Shown piece after piece: positions 46,457-55,582 of a stretch of DNA of 64,000 nt. Numbering within the stretch: position 1 is the stretch's first letter; every line of letters starts with the position of its first letter. Made by a program: the position numbers and the translations under genes. The DNA is from Methylomonas methanica MC09. Lineage in GTDB: Bacteria; Pseudomonadota; Gammaproteobacteria; Methylococcales; Methylomonadaceae. Where the stretch lies: contig NC_015572.1 in assembly GCF_000214665.1 (NCBI RefSeq), forward strand, positions 3,596,001-3,660,000, written 5' to 3'. The notes below the pieces were generated by a model, which had not been told where the DNA came from, ran no database searches, and was given only the letters and a program-made list of their open reading frames with translations.

Positions 46457-48046
46457 TCAGCCCTGACCGGCCCACTGTTTGACGGTTTTAAAATCCAGGC
46501 CGAATTTGGCCAGGTACTGAATCAGCCTGTGACTGTCGTTGCCGGAGTTTTTTTGCTGGCGGCTGAGGTTAAACAGTTTCCTGCCCGCGTCCGCTGCCGT
46601 TTGCGAAGTTTGGCAAATCCGCACCACCTGCCGCAACTGCAATTGATCGAACAAATCCAGCGGCTTGCCGATTAGGGTTTCCAAATCAGGCCCATCCCGG
46701 CTTTCCGTGCCTTGCCAGTTCCGGCGCAAGCGCTGAATCTCCTCCTCAACCCCGTCAGGCGTGATTCTGCCACCTTCCGCCAGGGTCGCCATCCGGATGA
46801 TACTGGCGTTCAGATCGCGAAAATTGCTGACCCAAGTGGCCTCCGGCGATTTGGCAAAGTTTAAATAATCGGCCCGAGCCTGTTTGTTAAAGCCGACCAT
46901 GGCGTTGGTTTTCTGGCTATATTTGTCCAACTCATAATCGATGTTGGCATCCAGATCGTCCAGCCGTTGCTGCAGGGACGGCAGCTGATAAGTCCAGATA
47001 TTGATGCGGGCCAGCAAATCCTCCCGAAACCGGCCCTGCTCCACCTGTTGAAACAAGTTACGGTTGGTGCCGGCGATCAACTGAAACCGGCTGCCGGTTT
47101 CCCGATCCGAGCCCAAAGGCATGAAACGTTTGTCTTCTATCGCCCGCAGCAGCATGGCCTGCTCGTCCAAACCCAGCTCGCCGATTTCATCCAGGAACAA
47201 TAAACCGTTGTCGGCTTCGGCCAACAAACCCTTCCGCGCCGTGGCCGCGCCGGTAAAGGCGCCTTTTACGTGACCGAACAAAGCCGACATGGCATTGTCG
47301 CCGCGCAAGGTGGCGCAGTTGACTTCCACCAATGCGCCCGCCAACTGCCCGCGTCGTTTCTTCAACTTATAAATGCGCTTGGCCAGTTGCGATTTACCGG
47401 AACCGGAGGGTCCGGTCAGTAAAATCGGTTCCCGGGAACGGACCGCGACCTTTTCCACCTGTTCTATCATCTTATTAAAGGCTAAGTTACGGGTTTCGAT
47501 ACCGCCTTTTAAGTAATGCGTGCCTTCTTGATGCTCCTTGGAAAATCGCGAGGCAATCTGATCGTATTTGGACAAATCCAGATCGATAATCTGATACAAA
47601 CCCGCCACGGCCTGATTGCGCGGCGGCGGCGAGGTCTGAACCAGCAAGCCGGGCAAATAGCGGGCTTCGGTCAATAGATACAAGCATATTTGCGCCACGT
47701 GCGTACCGGTGGTGATATGCAGCAAATAGCGCTCGTTTTCCAGATCGAACGGATAAGCGCGGGCAAAATCCAGCAGTTCGGCATAAACGCTTTCGAAATC
47801 CCAGGGATCCGGCATTAGCAGATTATGCTGCCGGACTGCCGTTTCCGGGGACACGCTGTGAATATCCCGGCTCAACAGATCGGCAATGTCTTGATAGCGG
47901 CTTTGGCACAACAATTCCAGCCGGTCGACCAGCAAATCCGGCTGTTGACACAACGACAAGGTCGGTCGCCAGCGCCCCCAGCGCTTTTGGTTAAAGCCGC
48001 GATTATCCAGCGTGGTACCCAACAAACTGATGACGACGGTTTTCAT
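46457..48046 (-). CDS. rtcR: Sigma-54-dependent regulator RtcR
   Basis: The 529-residue activator has an N-terminal CARF-like sensor domain (about 1-180; VVISLLGTTLDNRG, LHITTGTHVAQICLY), the central AAA+ domain with Walker A GPSGSGKSQL (about 215), the sigma-54 contact loop GAFTGA (about 262) and LLFLDEIGELG. A C-terminal region follows with a Fis-like segment (RQVVRICQTSQTAADAGRKL). RtcR turns on rtcBA in response to RNA damage; RNA ends with cyclic phosphate are proposed ligands of the CARF domain. It is divergent from rtcB with a 176-base shared regulatory region. Confidence 0.95.
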   Translation of the reverse strand: MKTVVISLLGTTLDNRGFNQKRWGRWRPTLSLCQQPDLLVDRLELLCQSRYQDIADLLSRDIHSVSPETAVRQHNLLMPDPWDFESVYAELLDFARAYPFDLENERYLLHITTGTHVAQICLYLLTEARYLPGLLVQTSPPPRNQAVAGLYQIIDLDLSKYDQIASRFSKEHQEGTHYLKGGIETRNLAFNKMIEQVEKVAVRSREPILLTGPSGSGKSQLAKRIYKLKKRRGQLAGALVEVNCATLRGDNAMSALFGHVKGAFTGAATARKGLLAEADNGLLFLDEIGELGLDEQAMLLRAIEDKRFMPLGSDRETGSRFQLIAGTNRNLFQQVEQGRFREDLLARINIWTYQLPSLQQRLDDLDANIDYELDKYSQKTNAMVGFNKQARADYLNFAKSPEATWVSNFRDLNASIIRMATLAEGGRITPDGVEEEIQRLRRNWQGTESRDGPDLETLIGKPLDLFDQLQLRQVVRICQTSQTAADAGRKLFNLSRQQKNSGNDSHRLIQYLAKFGLDFKTVKQWAGQG

Positions 48047-48170
48047 GCTATCGAAATAGATAAGTTATTATGAAATTAGATAATAATTACTATAGCCCAA
48101 TACCCGCCGTTTTTTACAAAAAATACGCAAGCAGTTGATAATAAAACGCTATCAGACAAAATCAGCACAC

Positions 48171-48186
48171 TGGCATCGGCTTTGCA
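48171..48186 (+). promoter_or_regulatory. Sigma-54 promoter of rtcBA
   Basis: TGGCATCGGCTTTGCA has the -24 GG and -12 GC separated by exactly 10 bases, with the consensus TGGCA and TTTGCA. Transcription would begin about 12 bases later, some 25 bases before the rtcB start. The divergent RtcR is the matching activator. Confidence 0.88.
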
Positions 48187-48222
48187 ATAACTATGACGCC
48201 TTTCAATAAACAAGGAAACACC

Positions 48223-49449
48223 ATGACTCAGCAAGGCTATGAAGTCACCCAGGCCGCCGGCGGCGTACCGATTAAATCCTGGACCCGCGGCGTGCATTTT
48301 GAAGACCAGGCCCGTCAGCAATTAATCAATCTGTCCAGACTGCCCTTCATTCACAAATGGATAGCGGCCATGCCGGACGTGCACCTGGGTAAAGGCGCCA
48401 CTATCGGCAGCGTGGTCCCCACCGTCAACGCCATCATTCCGGCCGCGGTGGGCGTGGATATCGGCTGCGGCATGATGGCGGTAAAAACCCAAATCCGCGC
48501 CGAACAATTGCCCGACAGCTTGCGCGACGTCCGTCACGCTATCGAACGCGCCGTGCCGCACGGCCGCGAGCATAACCGTGGCGGACGCGACAAGGGCGCC
48601 TGGGGGCAATTACCGGACGATGTCGCCATAGCTTGGCGGGAATTGGCGGAGCCGTTCAAACAGTTGTGCGAGAAATATCCGCTGTTGAAAAATACCAATA
48701 ACGCTCACCATCTCGGTACGCTGGGCACCGGCAATCATTTTATCGAACTCTGCCTGGACGAAAGCGATGCGGTGTGGGTGATGTTGCATAGCGGTTCGCG
48801 CGGGGTCGGCAACCGTATCGGCACCCATTTCATCGAACTGGCTCAAAAAGAAATGCAACGCTGGCAAATCCAGCTGCCGGACCGGGATTTGGCCTATTTG
48901 CCGGAAGGTTCACGCTATTTTGCCGACTATGTGCAGGCGGTGGAATGGGCGCAGCATTACGCCAGAATCAACCGCGATGTGATGATGCGGCGGGTATTGA
49001 ACGCATTGTCGGAGACTTTGAGCCTTAATTTTTCCGCCCAGTTGGCCGCCGTGAATTGCCACCATAACTACGTCAGCCGCGAACACCATTACGGTAAAAA
49101 CGTGTTCGTTACCCGTAAGGGTGCGGTACGCGCCGGACTGGGCGAATGGGGCATCATCCCCGGCAGCATGGGCGCCAAATCGTTCATCGTGCGCGGCTTG
49201 GGTAACGAGGAAAGTTTTTGCAGCTGCAGCCACGGTGCCGGGCGGGTTTTGTCCCGCACCGCCGCCAAGAAACAAGTCTCGCTGGAGCAGCATATCGCCG
49301 CTACAGAGGGTGTGGAATGCCGCAAGGACCCGTCGGTACTGGACGAAACCCCAGCCGCCTACAAACCCATCGAACAAGTGATGGCGGCGCAAAGCGATCT
49401 GGTGGAAATTATGCATACCTTAAAGCAGGTGGTTTGTGTCAAAGGTTGA
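48223..49449 (+). CDS. rtcB: RNA-splicing ligase RtcB
   Basis: The ATG at 48223 follows AAGGAA; the longer frame adds only upstream leader. The 408-residue length equals that of E. coli RtcB. The GTP- and manganese-dependent ligase joins 3'-phosphate or 2',3'-cyclic phosphate RNA to 5'-OH ends. Metal and guanylate residues are visible: the Cys in GVDIGCGMMAV, HLGTLGTGNHFIEL, LHSGSRGVGNRIG and the guanylated His in CSHGAGRVLSR. Intact. It is followed directly by rtcA. Confidence 0.97.
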   Translation: MTQQGYEVTQAAGGVPIKSWTRGVHFEDQARQQLINLSRLPFIHKWIAAMPDVHLGKGATIGSVVPTVNAIIPAAVGVDIGCGMMAVKTQIRAEQLPDSLRDVRHAIERAVPHGREHNRGGRDKGAWGQLPDDVAIAWRELAEPFKQLCEKYPLLKNTNNAHHLGTLGTGNHFIELCLDESDAVWVMLHSGSRGVGNRIGTHFIELAQKEMQRWQIQLPDRDLAYLPEGSRYFADYVQAVEWAQHYARINRDVMMRRVLNALSETLSLNFSAQLAAVNCHHNYVSREHHYGKNVFVTRKGAVRAGLGEWGIIPGSMGAKSFIVRGLGNEESFCSCSHGAGRVLSRTAAKKQVSLEQHIAATEGVECRKDPSVLDETPAAYKPIEQVMAAQSDLVEIMHTLKQVVCVKG

Positions 49450-49453
49450 AGAC

Positions 49454-50491
49454 ATGCTGGAAATAGACGGCAGCCACGGCGAAGGCGGCGGCCAAGTATT
49501 GCGTACCGCCCTGTCGCTGTCCGCCTGCCTGGGCAAACCGGTGCATATCCGTCACGTCCGCCAAGGTCGCCGTAAACCGGGTTTGATGCGTCAGCACTTG
49601 GCCTGCGTGAAAGCCATTGCCGAAATCTGCTCCGCCGAGGTGAAAGGCGCGTCGATAGGTTCGAAAGCAGTGCAATTCATCCCCGGCCCGATCAAGGCCG
49701 GGGATTATCGGTTTGCGGTCGGTAGTGCCGGCAGCAGTACGCTGGTGTTTCAAACGGTGTTGCCGGCATTGCTGATGACCCGACAAGCTTCGCGCTTGAC
49801 CCTGGTCGGCGGCACCCATAATCCGTTGGCGCCCTGCTTTGATTTTATTCAGTCGACATTTTTGCCGGTGCTGCGGCAAATGGGTTGCGCGTTTGAGGTT
49901 TACCTGAACCGTTACGGTTTTTATCCGGTGGGCGCGGGCGAATGGACAATTGAGATTACCCCGCCGCACAGCTTTAAAAAAATTGTTCTGGACAATCGCG
50001 GCCAGTTGCTGGGCCAAAGCGCCCGCTGCATCAGCGCCGGCATTCCGGGCCATGTGATCGCCCGGGAAAAACAACAGTTATTGCGGCGGTTGAAATGGCC
50101 GGACGACACTATCAGCATCGAGCAAGTGGACTCGTTGGGGCCGGGCAATAGCGTCATCCTCGAACTACGCTATCCGAAAGTCACAGAAACCGTGACCAGC
50201 CATGGCGCGGTCAGCATCAGCGCGGAGCGGGTTGCCAATCAGGCCGTGGATTTGCTGCGCGCTTATCTGGATATCGGTGCCCCTGTCGGCGAGCATCTGG
50301 CAGACCAGTTATTGTTGCCGCTGTGTTTGGGGGCCGGCGGCAGTTTCGTCACCGGACCGTTGTCCGGGCATTGCAAAACCAATATCGACATCATCCGCCA
50401 AATGCTGAATGTCGACATCAAGTTGGAAAAACAGCATCAAGGGCGACAATGGCGCATCGAAATCAAACCGGACTCCACTTGCGCGACATGA
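49454..50491 (+). CDS. rtcA: RNA 3'-terminal phosphate cyclase RtcA
   Basis: The ATG at 49454 gives MLEIDGSHGEGGGQ, which matches the family start; a GTG at 49436 inside the rtcB end is the alternative. The 345-residue enzyme cyclises RNA 3'-phosphates with ATP. The signature is DGSHGEGGGQVLRTALSLS at the N-terminus, with GTHNPLAPCFDF near 120 and the adenylated His region in GAPVGEHLADQLLLPL near 285. It is translated with rtcB. Confidence 0.96.
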   Translation: MLEIDGSHGEGGGQVLRTALSLSACLGKPVHIRHVRQGRRKPGLMRQHLACVKAIAEICSAEVKGASIGSKAVQFIPGPIKAGDYRFAVGSAGSSTLVFQTVLPALLMTRQASRLTLVGGTHNPLAPCFDFIQSTFLPVLRQMGCAFEVYLNRYGFYPVGAGEWTIEITPPHSFKKIVLDNRGQLLGQSARCISAGIPGHVIAREKQQLLRRLKWPDDTISIEQVDSLGPGNSVILELRYPKVTETVTSHGAVSISAERVANQAVDLLRAYLDIGAPVGEHLADQLLLPLCLGAGGSFVTGPLSGHCKTNIDIIRQMLNVDIKLEKQHQGRQWRIEIKPDSTCAT

Positions 50492-50536
50492 ATTGCATGG
50501 CATTACTATCGCAGATAAATCTGCTCGCTTATAGTC

Positions 50537-50761
50537 ATGTCAACCAAGATTAACCCCAAAAAACTGTTACTCAGTAAATGGACCGCGGTAGCGCCGCGAA
50601 ACAAGGAAAAACACTTTATCGTCACAAAACTATTGCTGCCGGAAAATCCGCCGACCCCGCTTGAGTTCATCGAACTGGAAGCGGTTTACAGCAAACGCGT
50701 GCATGTGTTGCCTTGGCGAGCACTGAACGATACCGCCGCATGGCGGCCGGGATGGCATTGA
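50537..50761 (+). CDS. TIGR02450 family Trp-rich small protein
   Basis: The 74-residue protein starts NPKKLLLSKWTAVAPRNKEKHF, typical of the Trp-rich TIGR02450 family, whose function is unknown. Trp residues are also at RVHVLPWRAL and WRPGWH. It lies 45 bases after rtcA on the same strand, so it may be read from the rtc transcript, but a functional link to RNA repair is not shown. Confidence 0.8.
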   Translation: MSTKINPKKLLLSKWTAVAPRNKEKHFIVTKLLLPENPPTPLEFIELEAVYSKRVHVLPWRALNDTAAWRPGWH

Positions 50762-50795
50762 AAATAACCGGGCTTCCCTGCCCTTGCAATTAATC

Positions 50796-50939
50796 TCAGG
50801 AATTCGGCTTACGCATCGTATCGCACGACTGGTCGATACCGTGAGTATCGATGTCGCAAACCGATTCCAGCCACATGGCATTGATGATAGCGAAAGCGGC
50901 GGCGAAACCGACGCCTAAAATCCAAGCGAAATACCACAT
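50796..50939 (-). CDS. cydX: Cytochrome bd oxidase small subunit CydX
   Basis: The 47-residue single-span protein (MWYFAWILGVGFAAAFAI...) follows a GAGGAC site. The MWYFAWILG start is diagnostic of CydX/CbdX, which stabilises the heme region of the bd oxidase. It lies just after cydB, the normal place. The tail is longer and carries two Cys residues (SVCDI, QSCDT). Confidence 0.92.
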   Translation of the reverse strand: MWYFAWILGVGFAAAFAIINAMWLESVCDIDTHGIDQSCDTMRKPNS

Positions 50940-50949
50940 AATTTTGTCC

Positions 50950-52089
50950 TCAATAAAGTGTATGACTGTCTTGTAAAACGGACGCTTCTGTAACGCTGCC
51001 CCAGATAATCCGGTAAACGAAACGGGTGTAAAGCAACACGATGGGCAGAAAAATTACCGTAATCCAAAATGCCAGGACCATGGTGGAGTAACTTGAGCTG
51101 GCATCCCACAGGGTCAGACTGGAATTCGGATCGGTTGAGGAAATCAGCAGGAAAGGGAATAACGCAAACCCCACGGTCAAGGCGATGCCGACTACGCCAA
51201 CGCTACTGCACAGAAACGCGCCCATTCTGGACTCTCCCTTGCCCATCCACCACGCCATGCCAAAGCCGCCCAAACCGGCCAGCGGCGCCAACCACATCCA
51301 GGGATATTGCATGAAATGCGCTATCCACCCGGCGCCGTTACTGATGACGGTTTTGTGCATGGGATTGGAAGGCGCACCGGTGCCGGCCATTTGGGTAATC
51401 TCGGGGCGATCGATACCGATAAATATCCAAAGCAGTACCGCGCTTAACGCCGCTATCAGCATGGGCCCGAGGATCTCCACCGCCAATACTGCACGATCGT
51501 GGATCACATCTTCGCTACGCCATTTCAAAAACAGCGCGCCGTGAAAAGTAGTCAATAGCAAACCGGATACACCGCACAGCAACGCAAACGGGCTTAATAG
51601 CGCCCAGAAGGAACCATCGTAAAAGGTCCGCAAATCCTGATCCAGATGAAACGGCAGACCTAAAATCAAGTTACCCACCAACACCCCGATCAAGATGGGC
51701 GGCAGCGTGCCACCCAAGAACAACGCCCAATCCCAGGCATTGCGCCAAGTGGGATTCTCCACCTTGCTGCGGTAGTCGAAACCGGCCGGACGAAAGAACA
51801 AAGCAAATAACACCAGCAACATGGCGACGTACAACCCCGAAAACAAAGTGGCGTAGACCGCCGGCCAAATGGCGAATATCGCCCCGCCCAGCAGCACCAG
51901 CCAAACCTGATTACCTTCCCAGGTAGCACCGACGGTATTGATAATCACTCGCCGCTCCACATCGGTTTTTCCGATAAACGGCAGCAAGGTGCTGACGCCG
52001 AAATCGAAGCCTTCCGTTAATACGAAGGCAATGCCGACCACACCGATAAACACCCACCAGATTACACGAATAGTTTCATAATCAAACAT
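50950..52089 (-). CDS. cydB: Cytochrome bd ubiquinol oxidase subunit II
   Basis: The 379-residue inner-membrane subunit has about eight spans. It begins MFDYETIRVIWWVFIGVVG, with the family stretch EGFDFGVSTLLPF near 27 and WEGNQVWLVLLGGAIFA near 57. It pairs with CydA to reduce oxygen to water with high affinity. It starts three bases after the stop of the periplasmic-protein gene that separates it from cydA. Confidence 0.96.
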   Translation of the reverse strand: MFDYETIRVIWWVFIGVVGIAFVLTEGFDFGVSTLLPFIGKTDVERRVIINTVGATWEGNQVWLVLLGGAIFAIWPAVYATLFSGLYVAMLLVLFALFFRPAGFDYRSKVENPTWRNAWDWALFLGGTLPPILIGVLVGNLILGLPFHLDQDLRTFYDGSFWALLSPFALLCGVSGLLLTTFHGALFLKWRSEDVIHDRAVLAVEILGPMLIAALSAVLLWIFIGIDRPEITQMAGTGAPSNPMHKTVISNGAGWIAHFMQYPWMWLAPLAGLGGFGMAWWMGKGESRMGAFLCSSVGVVGIALTVGFALFPFLLISSTDPNSSLTLWDASSSYSTMVLAFWITVIFLPIVLLYTRFVYRIIWGSVTEASVLQDSHTLY

Positions 52090-52092
52090 GAC

Positions 52093-52638
52093 TTACTCCT
52101 TAGGTAAAGACGGTTGCATTGTGCCGTGGCGGTGCATTTTATGCAGACATTGTTCAGGCTTTCCGCCTACCGCATGCCGGGCGTGATCGCTGAGCTGCGC
52201 ATTGAAATAGCGGTGAATGGCATCGACCAGACTCGAGTCTTCGGCGGAATATTCGATTGCCGCGCCATTCGGCAATTCCCGGTAGTCGAATCGCACGTTG
52301 GCGTAATCCGCCGCCAGTTCGGCTAGACCCGGCATGTCAGCACCGTGAATCCGCCGCTGACGGGAGAAATCGCCATTTTTAAAACCTTGGCTGATCTCCT
52401 GCAAATGCCGGCGGATCAAAGCGATTTGTTCCGCATCGCCGGCATTATTGGCTATCACCTGTTGAATCCCGCCGTACGCGGTTTTGTCGAATACGTGTAG
52501 GGTTTTTTCCAGATTAAACGGCATCACCTGCCGGCCGCGCTCGACAACGGCATCCAGTCTTCCCGAGCTGGCCGGCGGCTGGGCCTTTGCCGAGGTCGCG
52601 ACTAGCAACATACCCATTATAAAATTGATTTTTCGCAT
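52093..52638 (-). CDS. Periplasmic protein of unknown function inside the cyd operon
   Basis: The 181-residue protein has a signal peptide (ending AKA, about residue 19). Conserved-looking stretches are VMPFNLEKTLHVFDKTAYGG, IALIRRHLQEISQGFKNGDFS, IHGADMPGLAELAA and IEYSAEDSSLVDAIHRYFNAQ. The C-terminus has many His and one Cys (DHARHAVGG, QCLHKMHRHG) that could bind metal. I recall relatives of this family being mislabelled as carbamoyltransferase; none of the catalytic motifs of that enzyme is present. It lies 4 and 16 bases from cydB and cydA, so it is co-expressed with the oxidase. Confidence 0.8.
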   Translation of the reverse strand: MRKINFIMGMLLVATSAKAQPPASSGRLDAVVERGRQVMPFNLEKTLHVFDKTAYGGIQQVIANNAGDAEQIALIRRHLQEISQGFKNGDFSRQRRIHGADMPGLAELAADYANVRFDYRELPNGAAIEYSAEDSSLVDAIHRYFNAQLSDHARHAVGGKPEQCLHKMHRHGTMQPSLPKE

Positions 52639-52653
52639 GCTTTTCTCCTGCCG

Positions 52654-54216
52654 TTAGTGGGCGGCTGCGGTTTGTTCGAAACAATAGCGCCCGGTATGCA
52701 GACTGCTGGGCCCGATGCGCACATATTTGATCATCAAATACATCTCGATAATCAACAATACCGTGTAGAACAAAGCAAAACCGCCGATGCTGAACCAGAG
52801 CTGGTCAGCACTGAGACTGGAGACGCTTAAATGCGTCGGCAATATACCGGAAATCGTCCAGGGTTGCCGACCGACTTCCGCTACAAACCAACCGGTTTCA
52901 GCGGCAATCCAGGGCAGGGGAATGCACCAAACCGCCATCCGCATTAGCCAGCGTTTTTGATCGGCTACCCGGGTTGCGCAGTAGTAAAAACTCATGGCAA
53001 AGATAAACAACATGGTAAAGCCGCAGGCCACCATAATCCTGAAGGTCCAAAACAGCGGCGCGACCTTGGGCAGCGTATCGTCCGCGGCTTTTTCGATCAT
53101 GCCTGCATCGGCATCCACCACATTATCGGTATATTTTTTCAGTAATAAGCCGTAACCCAAATCGGCTTTGCGGTCCGCAAAATTTTGTTTGGTGGCATCG
53201 CTGGTATCGCCGGCACGCAGCTTCTGCAAGTCTGCATAGGCCAGCATGCCGTTTTTGACCCGCTCCTTGCTTTCAGCGCGCAAGTCCTTCAACCCCTTGA
53301 CTTCTTCGGTGATGGAACGGGTTGCAATTAAACCCAATACATAGGGAATTTTGATGGCGTAGCGGGTTTCCTTATTTTCCTGATCCGGTATGCCGAACAG
53401 GGTAAAACTGGCCGGCGCCGGTTCGGTTTCCCATTCGGCTTCGATGGCGGCCAGCTTGGCTTTTTGCGTTTCGCCTTCGGTATAACCACTTTCGTCCCCC
53501 AGTACGATCACCGACAGAATTGAAGCCAAGCCGAATGCCGAAGCAATCGAAAACGAGCGTCTGGCAAAACCGATATCCCGCTTGTTCAGCAGATACCAGG
53601 AGCTGATGCCCAGCACAAACATAGAGCCCGTCACATAACCCGCCGCCACGGTATGTACGAATTTAACCTGCGCCACCGGGTTGAAAAATACGTCGGCGAA
53701 GCTGGTCATTTCCATGCGCAAAGTTTCATAGTTGAACTCCGCTCCTACCGGATACTGCATCCAACCGTTGGCAATCAGAATCCACAAGGCCGACAAACTG
53801 GTACCCACGGCCAATAGCCAGGTCACAACCAAATGCTGAGTCTTGCTTAACCTGTCCCAGCCAAAAAAGAACAGGCCCACAAAGGTCGATTCCAGAAAAA
53901 ACGCCATCCAGCCTTCCGCCGCCAACAGCGGCCCAAAGATATCGCCGACGTAATGCGAGTAATACGCCCAATTGGTGCCGAACTGAAATTCCAGAGTCAA
54001 ACCGGTGGTTACCCCCATCGCGAAGTTAATACCGAACAACTTGCCCCAAAACTTGGTCATGTCCTTGTATACCTCTTTGCCGGTCATCACATACACCGAT
54101 TCCATAATCCCGAGGATAAAGGTCATGCCCAAGGTTAAAGGCACGAATAAAAAGTGGTACAGCGCGGTCAACCCGAACTGCATCCTGGATAGCATGACAA
54201 TGTCATCACCGAACAT
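52654..54216 (-). CDS. cydA: Cytochrome bd ubiquinol oxidase subunit I
   Basis: The 520-residue subunit carries hemes b558, b595 and d. It starts with [22 protein letters not shown] (His axial ligand near 20) and has [16 protein letters not shown] near 450. A long charged periplasmic loop (about 255-375) contains the Q-loop, as in the E. coli (long) type. Length fits E. coli CydA (522). It overlaps cydP by 11 bases. Confidence 0.96.
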   Translation of the reverse strand: MFGDDIVMLSRMQFGLTALYHFLFVPLTLGMTFILGIMESVYVMTGKEVYKDMTKFWGKLFGINFAMGVTTGLTLEFQFGTNWAYYSHYVGDIFGPLLAAEGWMAFFLESTFVGLFFFGWDRLSKTQHLVVTWLLAVGTSLSALWILIANGWMQYPVGAEFNYETLRMEMTSFADVFFNPVAQVKFVHTVAAGYVTGSMFVLGISSWYLLNKRDIGFARRSFSIASAFGLASILSVIVLGDESGYTEGETQKAKLAAIEAEWETEPAPASFTLFGIPDQENKETRYAIKIPYVLGLIATRSITEEVKGLKDLRAESKERVKNGMLAYADLQKLRAGDTSDATKQNFADRKADLGYGLLLKKYTDNVVDADAGMIEKAADDTLPKVAPLFWTFRIMVACGFTMLFIFAMSFYYCATRVADQKRWLMRMAVWCIPLPWIAAETGWFVAEVGRQPWTISGILPTHLSVSSLSADQLWFSIGGFALFYTVLLIIEMYLMIKYVRIGPSSLHTGRYCFEQTAAAH

Positions 54217-54454
54217 GGGAGGGCTCCTTTGTTAAAGATTGAGACGAGAAATCGACTGGCGCAACCACTTTTGCAGGCGTCAAGGCAAAGTGCTCAGCCA
54301 TATCCGGCTTAGCGGCAGGTCTGTCCTGCCAGCGAAAAATTAAAAACCATAAACCGATCAGCAATACGATTTTAATCAACAATGCCGTAGCTATTTCCCA
54401 GCGCAACAGACTGGACTTGGGCAACCGCGGCTTGAATGAACTTGAGTTAATCAT
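54206..54454 (-). CDS. cydP: Cytochrome oxidase putative small subunit CydP
   Basis: The 82-residue protein has one membrane span (about 25-43, [16 protein letters not shown]) after a basic N-terminus, then a polar tail. It fits the small CydP-type proteins annotated next to bd oxidases. The end overlaps the cydA start, so translation is coupled. Confidence 0.75.
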   Translation of the reverse strand: MINSSSFKPRLPKSSLLRWEIATALLIKIVLLIGLWFLIFRWQDRPAAKPDMAEHFALTPAKVVAPVDFSSQSLTKEPSHVR

Positions 54455-54524
54455 AAAATTACCGTTTTGTAATATACAAGATAAAACCGCTGTTCCAAAA
54501 TGAAATTCTTCAGGTTAAATCTGA

Positions 54525-55550
54525 CTAATGCATCACCATGGACTGCGGCATTTTCATGGCATGCCCGGTTTTCAGCATCTGCCATCCGCGCTGCGCCATC
54601 ATCACCCCCATCACAATCACCAGAATCCCGGACACCCGCACCAACTGATGCATGGCATTGGCCGACAATAATGTTGCGAACAAGCCAAAACCCCAAAGCG
54701 GCAGCAAGGTACCCAGACTGAACATCAATAAAATCATGCCGCCTTGCAATGGATCGCCACTGCCGGCAGCCATGATATACATAGCCTGCAACGGACCGCA
54801 GCCGAGCAGCAGGCCGCTCCACAGGCCGGTAGTCAATGCGTTTCGTTGTTTACGTATGCCGGCACTGATTTGGCGATTCAGCGAACCGGGTAAGCGCAAG
54901 GTAAAGTGGCGTAAAAAGCCGAATACATTCAGCATTTTTAAGCCATACAGCACCAAGAACACACTGGCCGCCAAGGCGGAAAAACCGCGTATTTGCGGCG
55001 TAATGGCAATGCTTGCCCCCAGCAACCCAAATCCGGCACCCAGCGTGGTATAGGAGATCGCCTTCCCCACCCCGTAACTCAAATGAGCCAACCCCTGCCT
55101 GAATTTAGAGCGACTGGTATCGGTATAACCGACCACGAAACTGCCGCACATGCCGATACAATGAAACCCGGTCAAAAAGCCGATGCCGAACAACACAGCG
55201 TAACCGGCCTGCGGCGCCATCAATTGCATCACTATGGGCATTTGGCTTTTACCCCAAAATGCCACTCCACCGACAGTGATTAACAAGATTAAAAACGCCA
55301 ACACGGTGCGAAGCACTCCCAGTCCTCGCGCCTTGGACGGGTTGACAACATAGCCCTTATCGGCGATGGCTTGCCCGATCGCCGCGAACCCAATCTGGGT
55401 ATCGTCGTAAACCACATCAACCACCTGCCGAACATAGCTGGCAGAGACACGTTCCACGCCGGGCAGTTTTACTACCGCTTCGATTATGATGTCTTCGCAG
55501 CCCGTACACTGCATGCCATCGACCTTTAAATGCCTATGTTGAGTCGCCAT
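54525..55550 (-). CDS. HMA-SafE membrane protein (metal-binding/sulfite exporter-like)
   Basis: The 341-residue protein begins with a heavy-metal-associated domain (residues 1-70; metal site MQCTGC). It continues with about six membrane spans of the TauE/SafE-related UreH type (GFLTGFHCIGMCGSFVVGY near 145, LSYGVGKAISYTTLGAGFG near 170). Such proteins occur beside cytochrome oxidase maturation genes and copper ATPases, and may move copper or a thiol across the membrane. A link to the bd oxidase (which contains no copper) or the nearby multicopper oxidase is possible. The substrate is not proven. Confidence 0.85.
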   Translation of the reverse strand: MATQHRHLKVDGMQCTGCEDIIIEAVVKLPGVERVSASYVRQVVDVVYDDTQIGFAAIGQAIADKGYVVNPSKARGLGVLRTVLAFLILLITVGGVAFWGKSQMPIVMQLMAPQAGYAVLFGIGFLTGFHCIGMCGSFVVGYTDTSRSKFRQGLAHLSYGVGKAISYTTLGAGFGLLGASIAITPQIRGFSALAASVFLVLYGLKMLNVFGFLRHFTLRLPGSLNRQISAGIRKQRNALTTGLWSGLLLGCGPLQAMYIMAAGSGDPLQGGMILLMFSLGTLLPLWGFGLFATLLSANAMHQLVRVSGILVIVMGVMMAQRGWQMLKTGHAMKMPQSMVMH

Positions 55551-55582
55551 GCCATTACCCTCCTGGTTGCAGGTTATTACGC

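Noticed and set aside
52093..52638. Aspartate carbamoyltransferase
   Set aside because: I recall that label on related proteins, but no carbamoyl-phosphate or aspartate binding motif is present and the protein has a signal peptide.
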